In this document: positions 13,401 through 28,400 of the stretch, one piece after another
How the letters are laid out: each line of letters begins with the position of its first letter
Numbering within the stretch: position 1 is the stretch's first letter
The notes under the pieces: model-generated
Databases searched by the model: none
Seen by the model: only the letters and a program-made list of their open reading frames with translations
What the model was told of the DNA's origin: nothing
Made by a program: the position numbers and the translations under genes
DNA from: Rugalucina vietnamica
Lineage: Eukaryota > Mollusca > Bivalvia > Lucinida > Lucinidae
Reading direction: 5' to 3'
Assembly: GCA_964017185.1 (NCBI GenBank)
Contig: OZ024871.1
Coordinates: 57,959,226 to 58,023,225 of the forward strand
Length of the DNA stretch: 64,000 bases

Positions 13401-16400
13401 GGTCCTCAATACAATGACAAGGTTCTCAATATTGTCAGAGTGGACAGAAAAACAAAGATGAGAACCAGAGGACCAATGGTCCTGTAAACGCTCACCTGAG
13501 ATCTGCTTCATATATTAATAAACATATTTGAATATTATGGATTTAACCCCAGTGCAGGGGCAGATGAAGCCCTTGGGCCATTTTCTTTTTTTAGAATAAT
13601 CAATATTCTGTCTATATGCCAATTTCCTGCTGATTTTCCCCTTCAAATAACATTTTAAAAGCAGATGAGCCCCTGGGGTCCATTTTTTTTTTTCAGAATC
13701 ATTAAATTTCAGTCCTACTGCCCATTTCCTGCAAGACTTTCACTTAAAATGACATTTTAAAAGTTTTCCCCATTCAAATGCATTGACGACCTATGTTGAC
13801 GTTGCCATAAAATAGGTCAAGGTCACCACAGGGTCATGTTTTATATATACATTGTAGTACTTGAGTCATCCATACTTCATGCAATGTTTCGTTGAAATCG
13901 GTTCACCGGTTCTGGAGAAGATATTTTAAGGGTTTTTACCATATATGGGCATGGCAGCCATCTTGGTCATGTGACCTGGAGTATTTATATACACATTGGT
14001 TCCCACTTCCTATAGATGCTTCATATAAAATTTGGCTTTGATTGGCCAAGTGGTTTCAGAGAAAAAAATCTTTGAAAAGTGTGTATGGACGACAGACCGG
14101 CCAAGGTCAAGAGATGACCTTGACCTAAATTAATCATATACCTTCATCTAATCCATTAGTTGTATGCATCTACCACTTTTCAGATCTCAGGCTGCAATAG
14201 TTTTCAAAAAATAGCTAATTTCCACTTTTCCCATTATAAGTCTATGGAAACTTAAAGTTACCATAGCAACCAGAGTTCTTATCCGACTGGAATAAAAAAC
14301 ACAAATTATGTAGAGGCTAGTGTCAGGAACATGTATACAAAGTACAGGATTCATCCACTTGACAGTTTTTGAGGAGAAGATTTTTGAATGTTTTTTTTCA
14401 AAATTTTGCCCTTTATGGGGCCCCAGCAACCAATCAAAACAAAGGATTAGGACAAAACTCGCAAGAAACGTCAAACACCACTCAATAAACATTTCTGCAA
14501 AAACAAAATTCAAATGTCTGCAATTTTAGCGGAAAAATAGCCGATTTCCACTTTTCCCATTATAAGTCTATGGAAACTTTAAGTTGCCATAGCAACCAGA
14601 GTTCTTATCCGCCTGGAATAAAAAACATAAATTATGTAGAGGCCACTGTCAGGAACATGTATACAAAGTATAGGCTTGATCCCTTTGACAGTTTCTGAGA
14701 AGAAGATTTTTGAATGTTTTTCGAAATTTTGCCCTATATGGGGCCCCTGCAACCAATCAAAATGAAGGATTAGGACAAAAGTCACATGAAACATAGAGGA
14801 CTACTCAATAAACATTTCTGCAAAAACAAAATTCAAATATCTCCAACAAGACAGCAAAAACTGGCAATTTTCACTTTTTTCCATTATAAGTCTATGGGAA
14901 GCATAAGTTGCCATAGCGACCAGAGTCCTTATCCGATCAAAACAAAAAACACAATTATTCTTTCCCCCTACCTGTAGATGGTGTATGTGTAATATGAGAA
15001 CAATCAGCCCAGTGGTTTCAGAGAAGAAGATCTTTGAAATTGTGAACGACGACGGACGACGGACGGACGCCGTAGCATGGGTATACTATAAGCTCACCTA
15101 TGAGCCTTCGGCTCAGGTGAGCTAAAAATGTGAAAAATGAAACAAATGATAACATTTTGTGAATATACTGTATCATTGTGAAACCAGAGGACCAGTGGTC
15201 CTGGAAACGCTCACCTGAGTTCTGCTGCATGTACATATACCAATAAACATAATATTATGGTATATAGCCCCAGTGTAGGAGCAGATGATTTTTTTTTTTC
15301 AGAATTATCACTATTCTGTCCATTTGCCAATATCCTGCAAGTTTTTCCCTTCAAATGGCATTTTAAGTTTTCCCTATTCAAATACATAGGCGACCCATGT
15401 TCACCTTGCTATTAAATAGGTCATAGTCATCACAGGGTATTGATTTGTAATCATATTGCAGTACTGTAGCCAACAATGTGACATGCAGTTTCCTTGAACT
15501 TGGTTCACCAGATTTTTTAAGGGTTTTTACCGTATATGAGAATGGCAGCCATCTTGGTCATGTGACCTGGATTATTTATAAACATCCTATAGAAGCTTCA
15601 CATTTAATTTGGCTTTGATAGTGCATTTTTTGAATATTATAATATTGAATATTTTTTGAATATATATACAAGTATGTTGCCTTGGGGCAGTGGCAAACTA
15701 ATCCCTGGGGACCAAATTTTTTCAGAATCATGTATCTTCAGATTTTTGAAGGGTTTTTATCATACATGTATATGGGCATTTCAGCGATCTTGGTCATGTG
15801 ACCTTCATTAAACACATTGGTTCTCCCTTCCTGTAGATACTATATTTGGCTTTTATCGGCCAAGGGGTTTCAGAGAAGATCTTTGAAAAGTGTTGACAAA
15901 GGATGGACGGACGAACGACGAATGCCAGGTACCTGCCTATCCTATAAGCTCACCTATGAGCCTTCGGCCCAGGTGAGCTAACAAACTGAGCCATCAGTTA
16001 GAAGAGAAAATAATTCTAAGCAGATTGTTGTCTACTTTTACCTTTTAAGAAAAATATAACTATGTAACATATGCATTATATAGGGAATACAAGGTATCAG
16101 TGTGAAACAAACTAAAACTATGACAAGCTTTGTCCAATGATGGAAAATATTTTCTGAAAAAGCTGAGAAAAAATGGGACATATGAGCAGATGCATTGTTT
16201 GAAGAAAAAGTGGGCCAAATGTAACAAATGTGTTATACAGGTAAACGTCATTATAAGACTCTCTTTGGGGTCCACAGAATCAGACCATGTTATAAGCGAA
16301 CCATGTTATATCCTTTCCACTACTATCTAGCATATTTTTGTGTAACTGCTGCCAGACTATGCTCTGCCTATAACTGAAGTCCAAGGGACCTACTTGGCAT

Positions 16401-19400
16401 GACTCATTTGAACTACTATCATTCAGCATAGTTTGAGGTGATTACAATTAAGGATTGAAATTGAGATTATTAGCTTTCACTGGATGATGAAAAACAGGAG
16501 GCTGTTTAAATGTCTGTCGAGCTTCTCTGAGCAGTTTTAACATCGCTCCGCCCATAAACATGGTCCTTTAATGTGACTATGTTTTTCATTCAAAGATGAA
16601 AACCAGAGGACCAATGGTCCTGTAAACGCTCACCTGAGATCTGCTGCATATACCAATAAACATGTTTGAATATTATGGTATTTAACCCCAGTGCAGGGGC
16701 AGATGACGCCCTTGGGCCATTTTCTTTTTTCAGAATAATCAATATTCTGTCCATTTGCCAATTTCCTGCTGGCTCTTCCCTTCAAATGACATTTTAACAG
16801 TTTTCCCCATTCAAATGCATAGGCAACCCATGTTGACCTTGCCATAAACTTGGTCAAGGTCATCACAGGGTCATGATTTATATATACATCGCAATACTTT
16901 AGCCATCGATGCTTCACGCCAAGTTTTCTTGAAATCAGTCTACTGGTTTCAGAGAAGATGATTTTTGAAGGGTTTTTACCATATATGGGCATGACGGCCA
17001 TCTTGGTCATGTGACCTAAATTATTAATATATACATTGGTTCCCCCATCCTATGGATGCTTCACATAAAATTTGGCTTTAATTGGCCAAGCGGTTTCAGA
17101 GGAGAAGATGTTTGAATATTATGGTAATATACATGTATATTGCCCCGGGGTGGGCCCATATAAGCCCTTGGGTTCAACTTTTTTCAGAATCATTAATATT
17201 CAGTCCTACTAACTATTTCCTGCAAGATTTTCACCTCAAATGACTTTTTAAAAGTTTTCCCCATTCAAATGCATTGGCGACCTATGTTGACCTTGTCATA
17301 AAATAGGTCAAGGTCACCACAGGGTCATGATTTATATATACATTGTAGTACTTTAGCCATCGATGCTTCATGCCAAGTTTCTTTGAAATCGGTCCACCAG
17401 TTCTGGAGAAGAAGGTTTTTGAAATGTTTTCACAGTATATGGGCATGGCAGCCATCTTGGTCATGTGACCTAGATTATTTATATACACATTGATTTCCCC
17501 ATCCTGTAGATGCTTCAAATAAAATTTGGCTTTGATTGGCCAAGCCCTTACAGAGGAGAAGACGTTTGAATATTATGGAGATATACATGTATATTGCCCC
17601 GGGGTGGGGGCACATGAGCCTCTGGGGTCCAATTTTTTTTTCAGAATCATTAATATTCAGTCCTACTGCCCATTTCCTGCAAGACTTTCACTTTAAATGA
17701 CATTTTAAAAATTTTCCCCATTCAAATGCATTGGCGACCTATGTTGACCTTGCCGTAAAATGGGTCAAGGTCATCAGAGGGTCATGATTTATATATACAT
17801 TGTAGTGCTTGAGCCATCAATGCATCATGCCAAGTTTTGTTGAAATCGGTCCACCGGTTCTGGAGAGGAAGATTTTTTAAGGGTTTTTACCATATATGGG
17901 CATGCCGGCCATCTTGGTCATGTGACCTGGATTTGTTATATACAAATTGTTTCCCCTGCCTACAGATGCTTCATATAAAATTTGGCTTTGATTGGCTCAG
18001 CGGTTTCAGAGAAGAAGATCTTTGAAAATGGTGGACGACGGACGGACAGACTACAGACGATGACGGACGGACGCCGGAGCATGGGTATACTATAAGCTCA
18101 CCTGTGAGCCTTCTGCTCAGGTGAGCTAAAAATCAAGAAAGACATTTTCATATATGGTGATTTCAATGAAAATGTAAATATAAGCTGATGCTGGACATTT
18201 AAAATTTGTCAAACACGAGTAGCAAACTAACCTTGGCAGTGACTGATTCTCCTTCATTTCCCTCTGCCTGTGTCAGCTGGAACTTCACAATGTAGGTTGC
18301 AGGGTTACTGAAGGTCAAGGTCACTTTTGTATCCTTCTTGTATCTCAATTCTGCAGGCTGCATCATACGGATTTCTGGTATATGTAAGCTGTTAATAGGG
18401 AAAAAGAAGCTATAAACAGTCTCATCGCTTTAAGCAGTACTAGTTGCATTGACTTTCAATCAATGCCAATAAATTTATTGAGCAATTCTGGTCTCCCACC
18501 TGTAACACAAAATACAACAAAATCTAATGCACACAATGCTCAAATGATATGTTAAAGCAAATAAGTTTCCAGTTTCCTCCACAACCTTTGACCACACAAT
18601 GCCAACATCAGCACATTCCAGTATGCATTAAAAAGTTCCATGAGCTTTCTGTGTAATTGAAGTAAAATAAATAACGTTTAAACTTTAAAAAAGTTGGAGA
18701 TGATCAAAGACTAGCCATTTTTTATATACATACTAGAAAAAGTGCCTTGAGAGGCATGTATACCCCCGGCTGGTAGCTCCCCACCCCGACCCCTAAGCCC
18801 ACCGCCCCCGACCCAGACATGTTCACTGACACATTGAATCTCAATTCCTGAATAAAAAAAAACCCTCAACAAGTAAATCTTTAAAATTTGAATTTGCAAA
18901 AAGCACTGTCTAAAAGCATTGACAGGTGTGTGTGTGTGGGGGGGGGGGGAGTATAGTAGAATGACAGACTATTATAGAGCAGTATACAGAGCTGACTTGT
19001 ATACTCAATCTAGGACTTGATCGCGGACATTGAGGGTCAGGTCCTCGGTCCTAGATGGAAAATAGAATGTCATTCTTTAATAATATTAATAAAAAAAATA
19101 ATATGAGATGTCCTAGATCTTGACCTCTAGCCCCACCCTGGGCATGGAACCTAGAGTGTAATGTCATTAGGAACAGGCAAACCTTATAGAGTACCTATGG
19201 TGCAAGTATGAATGATTTCTAATCATGGTGGTTAAAAAAAGTACAGAAAATACAATTTTTAAAGACGTTCTAGATTTTAACCTCTAGCCCCAACCCCCGC
19301 ACATGGACCCTTCAGTCTGAACCTTACACTGTACCTATGGTCTAAGTATGAATGCTTTCTTACAAGACTTATTTGATGTCAAGAAAATAGACTTACAGAA

Positions 19401-22400
19401 AATTTATCATGGTCTCTATCATATTATAAATGTGTCCTAGATTTTGACCTTTAGCCCCACCCCTGGGGATGGTACCACTGATTATGAAAGGAAACCATAT
19501 AGGGCATCTATGAACTAAATAAGAATACATTCCTATGATTGTTTATTAAGATATGGACTTATAGAAGAAACAGTAATATTGTAAACAGCACATTTTAAAG
19601 GTGACCTAGATTTTGACCTCCAGCCCCACCCCCCGTGCATGGACCCTGGGGTCCGACCTCATAGAAACAAAGCAAACCCTATAGGGTACCTATGGTCCAA
19701 ATATGAATAGTTTCTGACCATTGGTTCATGAGATATACACCTTTAGAGAAACTTTAACCAAAACTTTTACATAAATTCTACGAACGTTCCGGAATTACAA
19801 ACAAAGAAACGAACTAACGAACATACGAACGGACGAACAGACGAACGGAAAAGCGAAAACTATATACCCGTCGGCATAAATGCCGGGGGTATAATAAAGC
19901 ATTCTCTGCACCATTCTTAGTGAGTTATCTAAGCCAATGAAACATTTCATGCAACAGACCATTAACTAATTTGTATGCTAGATACAGTTTTATAGCAGCA
20001 ATACACATATTATGCATGCCTAATGATTATCTAATACATAAAGGTATGAGACACATATGGTGGTCCCCAGGGAATGGAAAACACTACATTATATGTTTAT
20101 TGAATCACAAACATCTACAGAAGTCTTTAAGATGCTAGTCCCTCAGTTTTGTGTCACAGGGGTCCTTAGGACTCTCACTCCCTATTTTCGAAGGTCCTGG
20201 AGGAATTTTAAGATAACACCATAATAACACTTCTGATTGACAGATATGCATTTGCAAGAGAATTCTCCTTGCAATCACATCAACTGCAAAGAAACCTTTA
20301 GAAATTATCTGAAATAAAGTTTTTGAAATCCAGATGGATAAATTTCACAATTTCTCTTTAATATAATATTGGATGACCTATTACACATTTTGGGTGTCCT
20401 AAGGAACTCTTTAACATTTCATTATGTAGGCCCCAGTCATGTTTTGGGGAGTCAGGGACTCAATCAGTGTTAGGAGTCTGGAAAAACCCTGCAACATTTA
20501 GTAAAACAGAATGCACAGACAACTCTTTAAAAAAGAAAATCAATAAAATCTACATCTTTACAAAATATTTTTGTAAAAAACATCCACTAGTTTCATGGGG
20601 TAGATCAAATGGTACTACATGTGTGGACATCGTAGTCATTTGTATCCTATGGACAGCCATATCATGTCTTGATCAACAGCCAAATCACTAGTATCAAATA
20701 TATTAAGACTGTTGATATTCTTACTCGGGCAAGAGCAAATGATGGTAAACTCAGATGACATGTAGTACCATTGATTTACCGGTGAGTCTCTTAGATATAA
20801 GATGTTACAAACCATAGATGATAGCTACTCACAGAGCTATAAGCTGTATCTTGAACTTGATAGAGAGAGGATTAAACTCTGGCTTGCTCAGGTTGTGCTC
20901 ACACACCTGGTGAAAACAATGAGATAGGATTAGTGCTCACACTCCTGGTGAAAACAAGGAGATAGGATTAAACTCTGGCTTGCTCAGGTTGTGCTCACAC
21001 ACCTGGTGAAAACAATGAGAGAGGATTAGTGCTCACACTCCTGGTGAAAACAAGGAGATAGGATTAAACTCTGGCTTGCTCAGGTTGTGCTCACACTCCT
21101 GGTGAAAACAATGAGAGAGGATTAAACTCTGGCTTGCTCAGGTTGTGTTCACACTCCTGGTGAAAACAAGGAGATAGGATTAAACTCTGGCTTGCTCAGG
21201 TTGTGCTCACACTCCTGGTGAAAACAATGAGAGAGGATTAAACTCTGGCTTGCTCAGGTTGTGTTCACACTCCTGGTGAAAACAAGGAGATAGGATTAAA
21301 CTCTGGCTTGCTCAGGTTGTGCTCACACTCCTAGTGAAAACAATGAGAGAGGATTAAACTCTGGCTTGCTCAGGTTGTGTTCTCACTCCTGGTGAAAACA
21401 AGGAGATAGGATTAAACTCTGGCTTGCTCAGGTTGTGCTCACACTCCTGGTGAAAACAATGAGATAGGATTAAACTCTGGCTTGCTCAGGTTGTGTTCTC
21501 ACTCCTGGTGAAAACAAGGAGATAGGATTAAACTCTGGCTTGCTCAGGTTGTGCTCACACTCCTGGTGAAAACAAGGAGATAGGATTAAACTCTGGCTTG
21601 CTCAGGTTGTGCTCACACTCCTGGTGAAAACAAGGAGATAGGATTAAACTCTGGCTTGCTCAGGTTGTGCTCACACTCCTGGTGAAAACAATACAGCTGC
21701 AATAGTCTGTCAGTTTATAAGAATCTCATGCAAAATACCATGACGTCAAATGTATTATTTTGCTTCTGTTCAACATTATAGGAATTAATTTTATTTTTGT
21801 TTTATTGATGTGTAAACTCACTCACAAACTTAATAAAGCCCGAATTATGAAAAAGTTTATGAGTGATTCACCTCATTTAAACATCGATAAAATCAACAAA
21901 AATTGTAAATGATTCCTTATAATTCCAACTTTGTCTCATCACACTGCATTTGTCTACATTGATTTAAATTTTTATAGCCAGCAGAAGGAAAATAGAGCAA
22001 AACGGATCTTCATGAGGCAGACATCTTGAAAATTTCCAAAGCATAGAACTCACTTCTCGCAATCAATAGAAGCTAGACTGGCTTGCTATTGGCAGGCTGT
22101 AAAAGCGGGAGCTTTAAAACATCTCCCCTTCATTCAAAATTATTCTTCTGGGAAAAAAATATTACCAACTGGACCGATAGAAGACATGTAGATTTTGAAC
22201 TGGGGCTCGGAACAAATAGAAATTCAACACACAACAAAATTAAAACACTTACCGACAATGTTCAAAATGCGTTCATCCATTGTTTTTATGACTTTTAGAT
22301 TTAGTGATGTCAACGTTTCTTCAGAAAAAAAAAAGTCATGCAATCACGTAACATTGCGCCGTTTTAAAGTGAAAACAGAGTATTGCTTTATTGTTAAATA

Positions 22401-25400
22401 ATTTTCTGTATTTTTTGTTAATTTGTATATTTTACAACCAGCAAGGTTGGTTCAGAAATGGGAGACTTTGTAAAAGCTGTTTCTGAAAGATGGTTTAAGG
22501 GTAGTAGCTGCCATCACCACACAGCTAGGGGCTATGTCAAGCCAATCCCCCTTTGGACATGACCAACATTATTCCACCAGGAAATAATCTAAATCCTGTG
22601 GCCCAACAATCTAAAAGATCTAGATTCCTACTACATATAAAACTCACCTTACACCTCAAAGACCTCCTTATCAGAAAATGTTTATGACACGGATACAGAT
22701 CTGATGACTCCGATGGTTGAAACTCAGGACTAGATAACCTCTGACTTATTGTTGTTTCTGCAGAAAAAAAAGAATGTTATGTATGTACATGTCATTGGTT
22801 GTGTACTTTAAAAATAATAAGTAGGTTTCTCTGAGAAGTAAGCTTCTCTAAGAGACATATTCACCAGCTATGCAGAGTTTAGTAGTATTATTACATTACC
22901 AGCTCAAGATATAGAGACTTGAGCTAGAGATTTGTTATGCATCCAAACTAGACCAGAATAAACAAAGAATCAAATCCCCAACCCTTGAATACATTGACTA
23001 TTACACACTAAATGCTTCTCATCAATTGTAATTGTCCAATTTTCTCCAATCAAGTGTTCTCAAGTAAATTTTTTAGGAATATGAAAACCAGAGGACCAAT
23101 GGTCCTGTAAACGCTCACCTGAGACCTGAGATATATACCACTAGAATGGTAATATACATGTATATAACCCCAGAGCAACCTCTGGAGGCAATTTCTTTTT
23201 TTAATACTGCTCTCCCATATACCGAATTTCCCTTGCGAATGCCCATCCGAATGCAATTTTGAGCAAATTCGCATTAATCGCTAGAAATTCGGAAGCATTC
23301 AGTAGCATTTGTAAGCATTCGGAAGCATTCGGTGAAAATTTCGAGATGTTGCGAAAATTAGGAGCATGCTCCTAAAATTCGCAAGGAAATAATATTCTTA
23401 ACATATTCGTAAAGAATTCGTAAACAATTCGGATTGATTGCAAGACATTTGTAACACTCGCAAGCAATTTGCAAGGATTCGGTAGCATTAAATTCTATTG
23501 AGTTTTGATGTCCGTAAAGAATCGCTACTGAATCGCAACATTTTCACATTCAAGACTCAGTTTTTAGCATAGTTTATCTATTCTGGCCCTATCCTTCAAG
23601 TAAAGGCCATTATTTATGGTGTTTAGCTTTAAGCTATCCATCAATGTATGACAGACAAACTTAAGTCGCGTGAAATTTTTGTTTGCCCAGTAAAATTGTC
23701 TTTTTTATTGTGTAAATCGCAATTTGAGAGAAGCAACAAAGTGGTGTGTGTTTCAAGAGAAGACTTGGATCAATAATGGCATATTTTTTCCATACCCCTT
23801 GGCATTGTGGGTGATTTCGTTTTACATTGATATTATTGGCTACAATGTTTGCGAATGAGTAAACCAGAGGACCAATGGTCCTGTAAACGCTCACCTGAGA
23901 TCTGCTGCATATACTGGTCAATAAACATGTATGAATATTATGGTATTTAATTCCAGTGCAGGGGCAGATGAAGCCCTTGGGCCATTTTCTTTTTTCTGAA
24001 TCTTCAATATTCTGTCCATTTGCCAATTTCCTGCTGGCTTTTCCCTTCAAATGACATTTTAACAGTTTTCCCAATTCAAATGCATAGGCAATCCATGATG
24101 ACCTTGCCATAAACTTGGTCAAGGTCATCACAGGGTCATGATTTATATATACATTAGAGTACTTTAGCCATCGATGCTTCACGCCAAGTTTCCTTGAAAT
24201 CAGTCTATTGGTTTCAGAGAAGAAGATTTTTGATGGGTTTTTACCATATATGGGCATGGCGGCCATCTTTGTCATGTGACCTAGATTATTTATATACACA
24301 TTGATTCCCCCATTCCATAGATGCTTCACATAAAATTTGGCTTTGATTGGCCAAGCGGTTTCAGAGGAGAAGATGTTTGAATATTATGGAGATATACATG
24401 TATATTGCCCCGGGGTGGGGGCACATGAGCCCCTGGGGTCCAATTTTTTTTTAGAATCATTAATATTCAGTCCTACTGCCCATTTCCTGCAAGACTTTCA
24501 CTTCAAATGACATTTTAAAAGTTTTCCCCATTCAAATGCATTGGCGACCTATGTTGACCTTGCCGTAAAATAGGTCAAGGTCATCACAGGGTCATGACTT
24601 ATATATACATTGTAGTGCTTGAGCCATTAATGCTTCATGCCAAGTTTCGTTGAAATCGGTCCACCGGTTCTGGAGAAGAAGATTTTTGAAGGGTTTTTAC
24701 CATATATGGGCATGGCGGCCATCTTAATCATGTGACCTGGATTTCTTATATATACATTGGTTCCCCCTTCCTATTGATGCTTCACATAAAATTTGGCTTT
24801 GATTGGCCAAGTGGTTTCAGAGGAGAAGACGTTTGAATATTATGGAGCTATACATGTATATTGCCCCGGGGTGGGGGCACATGAGCCCCTGGGGTCCAAT
24901 TATTTTCAGAATCATTAATATTCAGTCCTACTGCCCATTTCCTGCAAGACATTCACTTCAAATGACATTTTAAAAGTTTTCCCCATTCAAATGCATTGGT
25001 GACCTATGTTGACCTTGCCGTAAAATAGGTCAAGGTCATCACAGGGTCATGACTTATATACACATTGTAGTGCTTGAGCCATTAATGCTTCATGCCAAGT
25101 TTCGTTGAAATCGATCCACCGGTTCTGGAGAAGAAGATTTTTGAACGGTTTTTACCATATATGGGCATGGCGGCCATCTTGGTCATGTGACCTGGATTTC
25201 TTATATACACATTGGTTCCCCCTTCCTATTGATGCTTCATATAAAATTTGGCTTTGATTGGCCAAGCGGTTTCAGAGGAGAAGATCTTTGAAATTGTGGA
25301 CAGACGGACGGACGGACGGACGGACGACGGACGGACGACGGACGGACGCCGGATCATGGCCATCCTATAAGCTCACCTTGTGAGCCTAACGGCTCAGGTG

Positions 25401-28400
25401 AGCTAAAAATGAAAAGAATTCGGCAAGCATTCGCTACACATTCGCTTCATTTGTAAGGTGTTTGCAAAACGTTCGTATTATTTGTAACGGCATTTGTAAG
25501 CGTTCGGAACATTCGTAAGGTATTTTCAAGAATTCGGTAGTGTGGATGGCAATCAATCACAACATTCTTAAGACATTTGTAAGGATCCGCAAGCATTCTT
25601 AACGCTTTCGCAAAGACATCGTTTTGTACAAGCCCCGCCCGGAACAATCGCATCATATTCGGTAATTTCAGCGCGAATTTCAAATTTTAGCATTCGCAAG
25701 GGATATTCGGTATATGGGAGAGCAGCATAAATCATAAAGATTCAGTCCATTTGCCAATTTACTGCAAGTTTTACCCTAATAAGAGCTGTCGCAGGACAAC
25801 ATAGCTCGTCTGACTTGTGCTTTGCCACTAAATCTATTAAATCTATGACCAAAGACATTGACCTCAATGTCACTCAGGTGGGTCGTGATGGTACAGCATA
25901 AAACTTCAGACCAATATCTACCAACATGCTAAGTTCAACTTGATCCATCTACATATTTGATATAAACTTATACCCTAAAACCCAAGTCTGTGACCTTGAC
26001 CACAGGTGAGTCAAGATGCTACAGCATAATAAAAGAATAATATCTAATAGCAAAGTATCAACTAGATCCATCCATCTGTTCCAGCAATATACAGTTCAAA
26101 ACACTTTAAGCAAAAGCTTTAACATAAAATTTCAAAGTCTGTGACCTTGAACACAAGGTCACCCAGGTGGGTCATGATGGTACAGCATAAAACTTCAGAC
26201 CAATCTCTACCATCATGCAAAGTATCAACTTGATCCATCTACATATCCAAGAGATATAGACTTATAAAAACTTTAACCAATAAGAGCTGTCGCAGGACAG
26301 CGCGCTCGACTGCTTCTGATCTTTGTCAAACATAAGGCCAAACCCGACCTGTAACCCAAAGCACTATGCTCATACATCTCTTTGCATTGATGCAATAAGG
26401 CAAAATCACTGAACCATGAAAGTCAACTATAACTACCTAAGATTTAAAGGCCTCACTCATATTGTGAAAGAAGTGTGTTCATATACCAAATGAGTGCTAA
26501 GATACAAGGCAAAATCACTTAACTGTGAAATAAGGTCACACTTACCTATAAGTACTTCAGGGTCAAAGGTCTAGTCATACTTAGTCATAATGTGAAAGAA
26601 ATATGATCATATACCCATTGAGTGTTGAGATATAAAGCAAAATCACTGAACCATGAAATTAGGTCATAGTGACATATAAGTATGTTTGGAATAAAGGTCT
26701 GGTCATACTCATTCATAATCAGAAAGAAGTATGAAAAATACCAACTGAGTGTTAAGATATAAGGCAAAGTCACTGAACCATGAAATTAGGTCACAGTGGC
26801 CCAGGAGTACTTTACGGTCTAAGGTCTTGTCATACGCAAACATATCGTGAAAGAAGTATGTTCATATACCAGTTGAGTGCCGAGATATAAGTGAAAATCA
26901 CTGAACCGTGAAATTAGGCCATAATGACTTATGACTACTTTAGGGTCAAGGGTCTTGTCATAAGCAAACATAGTGTGAAAGAAGTTTGGTCATAAACCAA
27001 TTGAGTGCCAAGATATAAGGCAAAATCATTGAACCATGAAATTAGGTCATAGTGACCTATAAGTATGTTTGGGTTAAAGGTCTGGTCATACTCATTCATA
27101 ATCTGAAAGAAGTAAGGAAAATACCAACTGAGTGTCGAGATATAAGGCAAAATCACTGAACCATGAAATTAGGTCACAGTGACCTAGAACTACTTCAGGG
27201 TCAAAGGTCTTGTCATACGCAAACATATCCTGAAAACAGTATGTTCATGTACCAATTGAGTGCCGAGATATAAGGCAAAATCACTGAACCATGAAATTAG
27301 GTCATAATGACCTAGGACTACTTTAGGGTCAAAGGTCTTACCGTGAAATTAGGTCACAGTGACCTATAAGTATATTGGGGTCAAAGGCCTGGTCATACTC
27401 ACTCATAATCTGAAAGAAGTAAGAAAATATATTAATTGAGTGTCAAGATATAAGGCAAAATCACTGAACCATGGAAAGTAGGTCAACCGATCCTTACCGT
27501 CATGACACACAAGTCAGTGTCGCAAAGTCAAAAGATGAATGACCAACCATCTTCCTAAGTTGTTTCTATTAAGAAATATAAAGATAAAAAAAATCAGAGA
27601 GTTCTAGATTTTGATCTCTAGCCCCACCCCACTGACTCTGACCCAGAGGTCCGACCGATGTCATGGAACCTAAAGTGTATGAAGTATGAACGCTTTATGA
27701 TAAGTTGTTGTCAAGATATGGACTCCTTGTAAAATTTACGCAACAGTACATCTATTTTTTACAGTGTTCTAGTTTTTAACCTCTAGCCCCACCCCCAGGC
27801 ATGGACCCAGAGACCCGATGCCATGAAATGAAACTCGACCCTCAGGGTACCTATGGTCCGAGTATGAGAGCCCCCTGATAAAAGGTTTTCAAGATATAGA
27901 CTTCTAGAATACTATATCACAGAAAAGCCATTATTATTAATGGTGTTCTAGATTTTAACCTCTAGCCCCATTCCCTGGCATGGACCCAGGAAGCCGATGC
28001 CATGGAATGAAAGCCGACCCTACAGGGTGTCAATGGCCCAAGTATCAATGCTTTCTGATGGGTGGTTGTCAAGATATAGACATCTAGAAAACTTTAACAC
28101 AAGAATGGCCATTTTTGAAGGTGTTCTAGATTTTAACCTCCAGCCCCACCCCCTGGCCTGGACCCAGGGGCCCGATGCAATGGAATGAAAGCTAACCCTA
28201 CAGGGTATCTATGGTCCAACTATGAATGCTTTCTGATGAGTGGTTGTCAAGATATGGACTTCTAGAAAACTTTGATGCAAGTGTGACGCGCACGCGCACA
28301 GGGGGGAACGTGGACCACCGGGGTGACTGCAATAGCTCTATGCACTTCGTGCAGTCGAGCTAAAAACTCTAACACAAAATTTCTAAGTCCGTAACCTTGA

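Noticed and set aside
23661..24329. 222-codon minus-strand ORF
   Set aside because: It lies within constant-end repeat monomers, runs into neighbouring repeat sequence, and has no family match or splice context. Treated as a chance open frame.
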